Positions 1-8,200 of a DNA stretch of 22,634 nt are shown here, piece by piece (within the stretch, counting starts at the first letter, position 1; each line of letters starts with the position of its first letter). The notes beneath the pieces were generated by a model, which did no database searches, was not told where the DNA came from, and worked only from the letters and a program-made list of their open reading frames with translations. The position numbers and the translations under genes are program-made. The DNA lies in assembly GCA_900548215.1 (NCBI GenBank), contig URJI01000045.1, positions 1 through 22,634 of the forward strand, written 5' to 3'. The DNA is from an uncultured Coprococcus sp. Its GTDB lineage: Bacteria > Bacillota > Clostridia > Lachnospirales > Lachnospiraceae.

Positions 1-1254
1 GGCCAGATGCCACCGATGGGAATGCCAAACGGCCAGATGCCACCGATGGGAATGCAAAGCGGCCAGATGCCACCGATGGGAATGCCGAACGGTCAGATGA
101 GACCAATGGGATCGAATGGCCAGATGCCACCGATGGGAATGCCGAACGGTCAGATGAGACCAATGGGATCGAATGGCCAGATGCCACCGATGGGACCAAA
201 CGGCCAGATGAGACCAATGGGACCGAATGGCCAGATGCCACCGATGGGACCGAACGGTCAGATACCACCGATGGGACCGAACGGTCAGATGCCACCGATG
301 GGACCGAATGGCCAGATGCCACCGATGGGACCGAATGGCCAGATGCCACCGATGGGACCGAATGCTCAGGTGGCAGAAGCTGAGGCTGAGGGAAATAAGC
401 CAGAAGATATAGATGAGATCAAGACAGTAAAGGATATGCCGGAGCAGCCAGAAACTGTAGAATCAGAGACTGATGCAACATCTGCAGCAGAGAATGTGGA
501 TGATGTTCTTACAAAGAAGGAAAGCATCGAGAATGATTCGGCAGACCATATAGATGACGAAAAGACTGTAAAAGAGCAGCCGGCAGGCAATCCGTTTGGT
601 GGTAATCCATTTGGTGGAAATGGCAATCCGTTCGGAGGCAATCCATTTGGTGGAAACCCATTTGGCAGACCAGAACCTATGGGAGTGCCGCCAATGAAGG
701 ATATACCGCAGATGGAGAACAAAGCAGAGATGCCAAATGTTCCACCGATGCCAGTAGTACCGCCGATGCCGGAGATGCCACAGATGGAGAACAAGACAGA
801 GATGCCAAATGTTCCACCGATGCCTGCAGTACCGCCGATGCCGGAGATGCCACAGATGGAGAACAAGGCAGAGATGCCGAAGACTCAGCCGACACCGGGT
901 GTTCCACCAATGACAGGTGTGCCACCTATGATGGGCGGCAATCCATTTGACGAGATTCCGATGCCTTACTTTGTAAGGGTTAAGACGGGCGAGAAGATCA
1001 GACTTGACAAGGATGAGTTCAAGATCGGACACAAGGCGAAGATTGTTGACTATGCTGTATCTGACAATTCAGCTATCAGCAGAGTTCATTGTATCATTAC
1101 CAAGAAAAATGGTGTGTGCTTCATAAAGGACAACAAGTCGACAAATGGTACATTCCTTAATGGCGAGGAACTTAAGGAAGGCGAGGAGAAATTCCTCACA
1201 AATAATGCGGTGGTTATTCTGGGTGACGAAGAATTTGTATATCATGTCAGATAG
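1..1254 (+). CDS. FHA-domain protein with Met/Pro/Gly-rich repeat region (5' end off window)
   Basis: The reading frame is open at the left edge, so the ATG at 7 is probably just a repeat Met and the true start lies upstream. The layout is a 9-10-residue repeat tract (nt 7-369), an acidic linker (370-585), an Asn-Pro-Phe-Gly-Gly cluster (589-666), a 24-residue Pro/Met repeat (712-927), then a C-terminal FHA domain (about nt 960-1251). The FHA domain shows the family signature: an IGH strand (GR in most FHA domains), SRVHC, and the loop STNGTFLNG. FHA domains bind phosphothreonine peptides, and the phosphatase and kinase genes that follow support a role as phospho-reader. The linker holds two KTVK(D/E) motifs that could themselves be phosphorylated. 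No membrane segment is visible, so the seen part is probably cytoplasmic. The FHA call is solid; the role of the repeats is unknown. The next gene starts 43 nt downstream. Confidence 0.9.
   Translation, partial: GQMPPMGMPNGQMPPMGMQSGQMPPMGMPNGQMRPMGSNGQMPPMGMPNGQMRPMGSNGQMPPMGPNGQMRPMGPNGQMPPMGPNGQIPPMGPNGQMPPMGPNGQMPPMGPNGQMPPMGPNAQVAEAEAEGNKPEDIDEIKTVKDMPEQPETVESETDATSAAENVDDVLTKKESIENDSADHIDDEKTVKEQPAGNPFGGNPFGGNGNPFGGNPFGGNPFGRPEPMGVPPMKDIPQMENKAEMPNVPPMPVVPPMPEMPQMENKTEMPNVPPMPAVPPMPEMPQMENKAEMPKTQPTPGVPPMTGVPPMMGGNPFDEIPMPYFVRVKTGEKIRLDKDEFKIGHKAKIVDYAVSDNSAISRVHCIITKKNGVCFIKDNKSTNGTFLNGEELKEGEEKFLTNNAVVILGDEEFVYHVR
7..369 (+). repeat. Coding tandem repeat, 13 units of 27 or 30 bp (MPPMGPNGQ type)
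   Basis: There are 13 consecutive units: four copies of a 10-residue form (MPPMGMPNGQ or the MQSGQ variant) and nine of 9-residue forms (MPPMGPNGQ, MRPMGPNGQ, MRPMGSNGQ, one beginning IPP, last ending PNAQ). Unit sizes are multiples of three, so copy-number change keeps the frame. Codons are almost identical between units (cagatgccaccgatggga), which points to recent expansion. The first two codons of the window (Gly-Gln) are the end of a further unit, so the array continues to the left. Confidence 0.95.
589..666 (+). repeat. Coding NPFGG repeat cluster
   Basis: Five Asn-Pro-Phe-Gly units lie within 26 residues; a sixth NPF occurs at about nt 940 just before the FHA domain. NPF-type short motifs are flexible low-complexity sequence. 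No function can be read from the sequence alone. Confidence 0.85.
712..927 (+). repeat. Coding 72-bp repeat (MENKxEMP...VPPMPEMPQ)
   Basis: A 24-residue unit beginning with MENK starts at nt 712, 784 and 856, an exact 72-bp period. The third copy diverges after MENKAEMP. It is the third distinct Pro/Met-rich repeat type in the same protein and lies directly before the FHA domain. Confidence 0.9.
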
Positions 1255-1297
1255 ATTGCCGAGTGAGAACGAGACATAATTATGTGGAGGAGAATAT

Positions 1298-2068
1298 ATG
1301 GGGTTTAGCGCAGTATACAATACGGATGTAGGAATAAAAAAGAAGACGAATCAGGATTCACTGGCGATAAAGATTGCGGATACTCCAGAAGGTCAGGTGC
1401 TGTTCACGTTGGTATGTGACGGCATGGGAGGCCTGGCGAAGGGCGAGGTTGCCAGTAAGGAAGTGATCATGGCTTTCTGTGATTGGTTTGACAATCAGAT
1501 GGTTAGTATGATCGACAATGGAAGTTTCAGCGATGAGGCACTGAGATATCAGTGGGTCAGGCTTGCCATTGAGCAGAACGAGAAGATAAAGACGTATGGT
1601 GAGCAGAATGGAATCATGCTTGGAACCACCATATCGGCATTTCTCGTCTACAGAGGAAAGTATTATATACTCCATGTGGGAGACAGCCGAGTGTATGAGA
1701 TCACATCCGGAATCAGACAGCTCACAGCGGACCAGACGCTGGTGGCGAGAGAGATTGCAGCAGGAAGGCTTACCCCGGAACAGGCTGAGACAGACAGCAG
1801 ACGAAGCGTACTCCTCCAGTGTATCGGAGCTTCACCGGTGGTAGAGCCGGATTTCATAGTTGGAACGGTTACACCGGGTGCGCATTATATGCTGTGTTCT
1901 GATGGATTCAGACACAAGATAACTCCAGAGGAGATGATCGAAAAGATCGGTCCTGGTGCATGCAGTGATGAGGTTCAGATGAAAGAGGGCTGCGTGTTCC
2001 TCACGGAGCTTGTAAAATATAGAAGAGAGACAGATAACGTAACAGTAGTTCTTATTAAAGCGGAGTAA
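1298..2068 (+). CDS. PP2C-family Ser/Thr protein phosphatase (PrpC/Stp type)
   Basis: A 256-residue soluble protein, close to the usual 240-260 for bacterial PP2C enzymes, which remove phosphate from Ser/Thr using two metal ions. The metal-binding motifs are present: TNQDS (Asp20), DGMGG (Asp41), SDGF (Asp202) and ETDNVT (Asp246), plus GTT and HVGDSR. The start is set by GGAGG at 1286-1290, seven bases before the ATG. It sits between the FHA gene and the kinase gene (12 bases before the latter), the classic phosphatase-kinase pair, so it most likely reverses phosphorylation made by that kinase. No membrane segment is seen. The family call is very secure; the substrate is inferred. Confidence 0.95.
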   Translation: MGFSAVYNTDVGIKKKTNQDSLAIKIADTPEGQVLFTLVCDGMGGLAKGEVASKEVIMAFCDWFDNQMVSMIDNGSFSDEALRYQWVRLAIEQNEKIKTYGEQNGIMLGTTISAFLVYRGKYYILHVGDSRVYEITSGIRQLTADQTLVAREIAAGRLTPEQAETDSRRSVLLQCIGASPVVEPDFIVGTVTPGAHYMLCSDGFRHKITPEEMIEKIGPGACSDEVQMKEGCVFLTELVKYRRETDNVTVVLIKAE

Positions 2069-2080
2069 TGGGGAGATAAT

Positions 2081-4201
2081 ATGACAAAGTTAGGAACAGT
2101 ATTAGACGGAAAATACGAGATACTGAAAAAAGTCGGACAGGGCGGTATGTCCATAGTATATCTTGCCATGGATAACCGACTTAATAAGCAGTGGGCTGTC
2201 AAAGAGATCAAGAATGATGGATCGAAGAGCACAGCAACTCTCCTGAAAGGTCTGGAGAGAGAGGCGAACATACTCAAAGATGTGGATCATCCGGTACTTC
2301 CGCGAATTGTCGACATTATAAATGAGAATGGAACCATCTATGTTGTCATGGATTTCGTCGAGGGACGTCCACTCAGTGATGTGCTCAAGGCGGAGGGAGC
2401 ACAGAACCAGGAGAAGGTCATTGAATGGGGAAGAGCACTTGCCAGTGCCCTTGATTACCTGCATTCCATGAACCCTCCTATCATTTACAGAGATATGAAG
2501 CCTTCAAATGTAATGTTGAAGCCGGATGGCTCTGTAAAGCTTATCGATTTCGGTACAGCCAAAGAGTACATAGTCGAGAACAATGCCGATACCACGGCAC
2601 TTGGAACAAGAGGATATGCGGCACCTGAGCAGTTCGGTGATTCGCAGGGACACGGTATCTACAATACAGATGCCAGAACGGATATATACAACCTTGGTGC
2701 AACACTGTACCATCTGGTTACTGGAAAGAATCCATGTGAGCCGCCTTACGAGATCAAGCCGATCAGACAGTGGAATCCGATGTTGTCATCAGGATTTGAG
2801 AGGATTATCCAGAAGTGCTGCCAGCCTAGTCCGGAAGACAGATATCAGTCGTGTTCAGAGCTGTTATATGCTCTGGATCACTACAACGAGCTGGATGATG
2901 CCTACAAGGCAAAGGCAAAACAGAAGATAGCGGTATTCTCTATCATGGCGGGATTGTCGCTTATATCTGCGGGTTGTGCAGTGGTCGGTGGAATAAAGAA
3001 AAATCAGCTGAGGGAACTTGATTACAATAATAAAGTCAATGAGGCAAGGGATGCCGTTGACAACGGTGATTACAATACAGCGCTCGCTGATTATAAGGAC
3101 GCAGTCGAGATAGATCCTAAGGCTTCAGACGCCTACATAGGATATATGGAGACATATGCCTACTATATAACTGACACAGACCAGACATCGGCGAATGCTG
3201 ATTCGTCCGCTGTAAAAGGAATAAGACTTGCTCTCAAGAATATAGATGAAGTACAGGATGATGTAAAGTTCAAGATTGCGATGCTCTATTATAATGAGGA
3301 TAACAATTACTCATCGGCAAAGCAGTATTTCAACATGGTGGATGACAGCAAGGATTTCCCAGAGGAAGCAAAGCAGGCAAAATACTACGCAGCCATGTGT
3401 GACAGTATACTTAATAAGTCAGCAAGCTTTGCGGACAATGAGGAGAATCTGTATGCGTTCCAGGAATACAACAGCAACACGATCGACGATACTAACCCTG
3501 ATAAATATACAAACTATATGAATATAGCGGCTATATACGGCAAGGAGATAGAGAAGGGTGATAATTCTGAATTGGTTGCAAGACTCGAAAGTATGCTGGA
3601 TGAGGCTATGAAGAATCTTGATAACAATGCAGAGACGCTGAACAACCTCTTCCCATCGGAGAGGGGCGTAAAATACTACAATGGACAGTATGCCGCAAGA
3701 ATGTATTCGGTTTACATATATCTGGCTGAACATTCTGAGGATGATGCACAGAAGGTAAGTTACTATAATCAGGCTGCAAGCAGTGTCAGCATATATCTGG
3801 GAAGTTTGGATGTGGCTGCGGAGAATGCAACTGATACGGCAAAGAAGGCATATGCTGAATATGCAGTACGTGAAGCAGAGACATTTATCCAGATGGCTGC
3901 TATCAGCAAGAATACAAGCTATTATGACGAGGCAGAAAAGGTCTTTACAGATGCAGAGAGTGTGCTTGGACAGGATGACAATGCTGCTTCTGTATATATA
4001 GGTCATCTCAGTTATATTGTGAATCGATATACGGAAGAGATGGGCAATGATTCAGCCAAGTGGAGCGCAAAAGCTCAGAAAGCGGTAAAAACGGTATATG
4101 AAGAAGGCAATAAGATACCGGCACTTAAAGATGGCTTGAAGAATCAGTGGAACAGCTTGAAGACAGACCTGAGTGTCAAGTCAATAGTGGATGGTAAATA
4201 A
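2081..4201 (+). CDS. Membrane Ser/Thr protein kinase with TPR-like extracytoplasmic domain, no PASTA
   Basis: A 706-residue Hanks-type kinase. The N-terminal kinase domain (about residues 10-275) has the Gly loop GQGGMS, Lys41 in AVKEIK, the catalytic loop YRDMKPSN (Asp138; Tyr replaces the usual His), DFG (Asp156) and APEQFG. The activation loop contains T171-T172-A-L followed by GTRGYAAPE. One membrane segment lies at about 283-303, so the roughly 400-residue C-terminal part should face outward. That part is helical and Tyr/Ala/Asp-rich with TPR-like units such as GDYNTALADYKDAVEIDP. PrkC/PknB-type kinases normally carry PASTA repeats there; none is seen, so the signal sensed is probably not muropeptide. 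The start follows GGGGAG with good spacing. It is probably co-transcribed with its neighbours on both sides. Confidence 0.95.
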   Translation: MTKLGTVLDGKYEILKKVGQGGMSIVYLAMDNRLNKQWAVKEIKNDGSKSTATLLKGLEREANILKDVDHPVLPRIVDIINENGTIYVVMDFVEGRPLSDVLKAEGAQNQEKVIEWGRALASALDYLHSMNPPIIYRDMKPSNVMLKPDGSVKLIDFGTAKEYIVENNADTTALGTRGYAAPEQFGDSQGHGIYNTDARTDIYNLGATLYHLVTGKNPCEPPYEIKPIRQWNPMLSSGFERIIQKCCQPSPEDRYQSCSELLYALDHYNELDDAYKAKAKQKIAVFSIMAGLSLISAGCAVVGGIKKNQLRELDYNNKVNEARDAVDNGDYNTALADYKDAVEIDPKASDAYIGYMETYAYYITDTDQTSANADSSAVKGIRLALKNIDEVQDDVKFKIAMLYYNEDNNYSSAKQYFNMVDDSKDFPEEAKQAKYYAAMCDSILNKSASFADNEENLYAFQEYNSNTIDDTNPDKYTNYMNIAAIYGKEIEKGDNSELVARLESMLDEAMKNLDNNAETLNNLFPSERGVKYYNGQYAARMYSVYIYLAEHSEDDAQKVSYYNQAASSVSIYLGSLDVAAENATDTAKKAYAEYAVREAETFIQMAAISKNTSYYDEAEKVFTDAESVLGQDDNAASVYIGHLSYIVNRYTEEMGNDSAKWSAKAQKAVKTVYEEGNKIPALKDGLKNQWNSLKTDLSVKSIVDGK

Positions 4202-4218
4202 GGGGAGGAGTGATAGGT

Positions 4219-5202
4219 ATGGCAACAGTTTACAATGTAATGTTATATGGCGGCCTGGCACTCGCGATCATATTTGCTATCGTGGCGGTGATAATTTTCA
4301 TCGTGATGAAGATTCCGGCAGCTATCGGTATAGTGACAGGATCCACGGCACGTAAGAAGATAGATGAGATCAGAGAAAAAGGATACGAGAGTGTACAAGG
4401 TGGCGGTGCTTCCAAGAGTGAGGCCATCAAGGAGCACACATCCAAGATCTCTGTCAGAGATGTACAGGCGGCACCATCTGCAAGAGCTGCGGAGCAGAGC
4501 AGAACAAATTACGAAAAGGCAGTGGCAGATGTAGAGCGCAAGAGGAAGCAGGAAGAATACCTGAAGGAGATCCGAGAGGACGCCACAGATGTTCTTCATG
4601 AAGATATGCAGGAGATGACAGCACCTCCTGAGAGGGATGATGACGAGACAGATATCATCATTGCCCCTCATCCAAACAAGAAGGCTGCGGTTGAAGCTCT
4701 CAAGGAGAGACAGAACAGCCGCAAGGCTCCAAAGCAGATTCATTCTGACATAGAAGCCGACAGCGAATCCGCAACGGATGTACTCAGAGGCGAGGATGCT
4801 GAGGATGACAAGACCACAGATATCCTCAGAAATGTAAATGTAAAGCAGACAGCTGAAGCAGTTCCATCATACGAAGCTGCGGAAGATGACAGCGAGTCAG
4901 CAACCGATGTTCTGAGAGGTGACGACAGCGAGTCAGCAACAGACGTTCTGAGGGGTGATGACAGCGAGTCAGCAACAGATGTCCTAAGAAGTGACGATGC
5001 TGACGAAGCAACGGATGTTCTCAGAGAAGAGTCAGATGAAGAAGCAACAGACGTCCTCAGAGAAGAGTCTGATGAAGAGGCAACAGACGTCCTCAGAGAA
5101 GAGTCTGATGATAAGGCTGATATCCTGCAGAACAGGCGCACAGCAAGTTCTGTTAAGATTATAAAGAATGTAATAGTTGTACATTCGAACGAAAAAATAT
5201 AG
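4219..5202 (+). CDS. Single-pass membrane protein with tandem ATDVLR motifs (putative phospho-scaffold)
   Basis: A 327-residue protein with no named family that I recognise. An N-terminal membrane helix (about residues 8-32) is followed by a charged, coiled-coil-like stretch (about 40-120, rich in Lys/Glu/Arg) and an acidic tail built on T-D-V-L motifs. Thr123, 186, 200, 229, 241, 253, 265, 277 and 289 are each followed by D-(V/I)-L. I chose the ATG at 4219 over the in-frame GTG at 4210: GGGGAGG ends one or two bases before the GTG but about ten before the ATG. Basic residues after the helix suggest the tail is cytoplasmic, on the same side as the kinase domain and FHA protein. The motif fits pT-x-x-L, so I infer it is a kinase substrate that docks the FHA protein. 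An acidic structural tail is the alternative. Confidence 0.85.
   Translation: MATVYNVMLYGGLALAIIFAIVAVIIFIVMKIPAAIGIVTGSTARKKIDEIREKGYESVQGGGASKSEAIKEHTSKISVRDVQAAPSARAAEQSRTNYEKAVADVERKRKQEEYLKEIREDATDVLHEDMQEMTAPPERDDDETDIIIAPHPNKKAAVEALKERQNSRKAPKQIHSDIEADSESATDVLRGEDAEDDKTTDILRNVNVKQTAEAVPSYEAAEDDSESATDVLRGDDSESATDVLRGDDSESATDVLRSDDADEATDVLREESDEEATDVLREESDEEATDVLREESDDKADILQNRRTASSVKIIKNVIVVHSNEKI
4891..5127 (+). repeat. 36-bp coding repeat, ATDVL array
   Basis: Six Thr codons fall exactly 36 bp apart (4903, 4939, 4975, 5011, 5047, 5083). The first three units are DSESATDVLRG-like and the last three are SDEEATDVLRE-like. A seventh unit has lost the Thr codon (KADIL, 5113-5127). Looser copies lie upstream at 4585, 4774 and 4816. 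Two unit subtypes in blocks indicate stepwise duplication. Confidence 0.9.
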
Positions 5203-5214
5203 GAGGAGAGAAGG

Positions 5215-8200
5215 ATGAAGAACATTACAAAAAACAATTCAATGTTACATCGAATGATTGCCCTGGTCATGGCAGTTGTGATGACGCTCACTCTTGTAGC
5301 GATCGATTCACATTTTCATTTGTTCGCTGACGAGGCAGAAGTCGCCGCAAATGAAGTGGACACGATAGATGTAACAAACGTGCTGAAAGGTTATTCAGAC
5401 GGACACGAAGCAACAGTAGAGTATGCTTCAAATAAGTCAAAGGCAAAATTCAGCGTGAACAAGTCTGATATTGCAGATATCAAGCTCACTGCCAAGGTTG
5501 GTGACGAGGATATCACTGTGGAGGGTAAGGATATTGATGTGAATGACATCAAGTACCTTACATACAAGGAGAATGCAACGGATGATAAGGATAAACTGAA
5601 CAAGAATCCTGCAACTCCAACTGACGCTGACAAGACAAGCGCTTTGTCAGAAAACGTAGCCCTCACAACAGATGACGACAAGAATACTTGTGTAGCATTA
5701 TACTATGCATACAAGAAGGACAATGCTGTTGTTAAGTATATCTACATGGGAACCGCAAAGGTTCTGTATGATGATGTTGCACCGGAGAGCATCACTATTA
5801 ATGGTGTAAGTGAGGATGGTGTAGTAGCTGAGAATGGTTATTATTTGGTTAATAAAAATGCAAGACTTGAGATTTCTTTCAATGCGAAAGATGCAGGTTC
5901 AGGAATTCACAAGATAGTAAGTATTAAGGCTGGTAGTCCAGAAGAGATCGAGCTTGAGAATGACAAGTTTGTAAGCACAGAGGGCTCAGGCGTATATACA
6001 ATCAAGGCTTATGATAAGGCTGGCAATTCCAAGGAGCTGGATAAGAAGATTATTGTTAAGAGAGTAGTAAAGGGACCGTCTATAAAGAGCATTACACCTA
6101 AGCTTGTAAAGAAGAATGGTGTTGATTTCAGATTGTTTACATTTGCCAATGATCCTATAAAGAAAACTAATGACTGCATTTTTACAGTTGAAGTTGAGAA
6201 TGCAGTTGCTGGCGAAGGCTCAGATGAGGTTGATATATCATCGAATCTTTATTATAAGATTGGGAATATGGAGAGTGTAAAATGCACTGATGGAGTTAGT
6301 GACGGTAAAGGTAATATTACTTTCACATTTAGGGTTGCTGATACATCGTTTGAGAGAAGCGGTGATGAACCTAAAAGGATTACAATTTATGCAGAAGATG
6401 CATACTTTGGAAATAAGTCGGTTGGAGCAGATCAGGATGGAGATATTGTATTTATAGGCAAGACAAAGCCGGGGATTACTGTAACAGGTGCTTCAGAAAA
6501 TTGGACGAATAAAGCTCAGACATTGACTGTAAGTGCAACAAGTGATTATGCATATATTGATTCAGTATCATATAGCGTAGATAGTGTAAGTAAGAATGTT
6601 GTAGCTGGTGGAACAGCATTCAAATATGAGAAGTCAGTAGTTGTTGATGGTGTTACAGGAGGCGATGCCGTTTCTAATGAAAGCAATATATATCTTCCTG
6701 ATGGAGAACATGATATCACATTTACAGCTAAGGATTATGCAGGTGGTGAAAAATCAGCAAAAACTACAGTTAAGATTGATAAGACTGCACCTGTTGTTTC
6801 CATAAAAGACTGTAATGATGAAGATAAATTTAATACAGTTACAGAGGCTTCTAAGGCATGTTTTAATATAAGTTATAGTGATGCTACGTCTGGCATTTAT
6901 AGCGTTACAGCTATATTAAGAAAAAAGGTTATCACAACAGACCCGGAAACAGGTGATGCAATAGAAACATTTGAAGAGGTTAAAAAATATTCTACGGACG
7001 CTACTGATGATGATTATAAGCTTACGGTTGATGGGGCAAATAAGGAAATACAGATTCCAGGTCTTGATAATCCAGATGCTGCATCTGGCACATATTCTCT
7101 TACACTTGTAGCAACAGATATTGCTGGAAACACATGCAAAGAAGTTACGAGAGAATTATATGTCAATTTCAGTAAGTTGAAAGTTGGTAAGTTTGTACTT
7201 AATGTAGATGGTGAAGTTGAGGATCTTACTGGCGTAGGAAAAATGATTTGGACAGCAGGTAACGCATTGAGTATAGACGCTGCAGTTGAGTCGTTTGAGC
7301 TTGATATAGAAGATGTTAAGCTGGTAGTAGGACGTACATCGTTAAATGATCCGAAGGCAACGGCTATATTAAAAGAGTATTTTGCTGATACAGTTGATGA
7401 TGGAAATGTAAGTGTTAAGTATGCTTTGCCGAGTGAAGGTAAATATACAATTAAGTTAATGGCAAAAGTTCATGGAACAGATGGTTTTCATGAGCTTGGA
7501 AGCGCAGATATTGTATATGATAAAACTGCTCCAGGTAAACTTTCAATAATGTGCAAGAGTGCATTCAGCGTAAAAGACGGCATTGCATACTATAATGACA
7601 AGAAAAAGGTAAGTATTGATATCAAAGCAACCGAGACTAATCTTTTTAATGAAATACTGTTCTATAGTATTATAGATAAAAACGGTATAGAGATTAATGG
7701 CGGTGAAATCGAAAAGCCATCAGAATCTGAGGAGTATGTAAAATTGATTGATGGCAGAGAAGAGTCTCTTAATATAAATGCAAACACTTTATATGAAGTA
7801 AAATTAACCGTGAAAGATAAAACTGGAAATGTTGTGACATCAACAAACGTTGCAAGCTTTGTTGTTGATACTAGATTACCTGAAATAAAAACCAATGAGA
7901 GTTCAATAAGCAAATATAATAAAAATAGTGTGACTCTTAATTGGACAGGAACTAACGATCCTAAAGGTAAGAATGAGGTTAATTCAGGTTTATATCAATA
8001 TCGTTTGAAGTATGACTGCACTGTATATACAAGTAATAATGGAAGTGTAAAAAAAGATGAGAAAAAATCTTTTAGCAATAAATCTAACACCTGGCAGAAT
8101 TATGATGAGAAAAAAACTTATGCTAAATTTACACAGGAAGGTGTTTACAGTAATGTTACACTTGAGATAAGAGATAGAGCAAACAATGTGACAATTAAAA

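Noticed and set aside
7..369. Regular repeats suggesting a CRISPR array
   Set aside because: Units are directly abutting, translate in frame as a Pro/Met/Gly repeat and have no unique spacers.
227..1032. Long open frames on the minus strand and in a second plus frame over the FHA gene
   Set aside because: They come from the repeat composition; their products are low-complexity (for example CHRWDR repeats) and they lack ribosome sites.
4210..4212. GTG as the start of the TDVL protein
   Set aside because: The Shine-Dalgarno sequence would touch the start codon; the ATG at 4219 has usable spacing.
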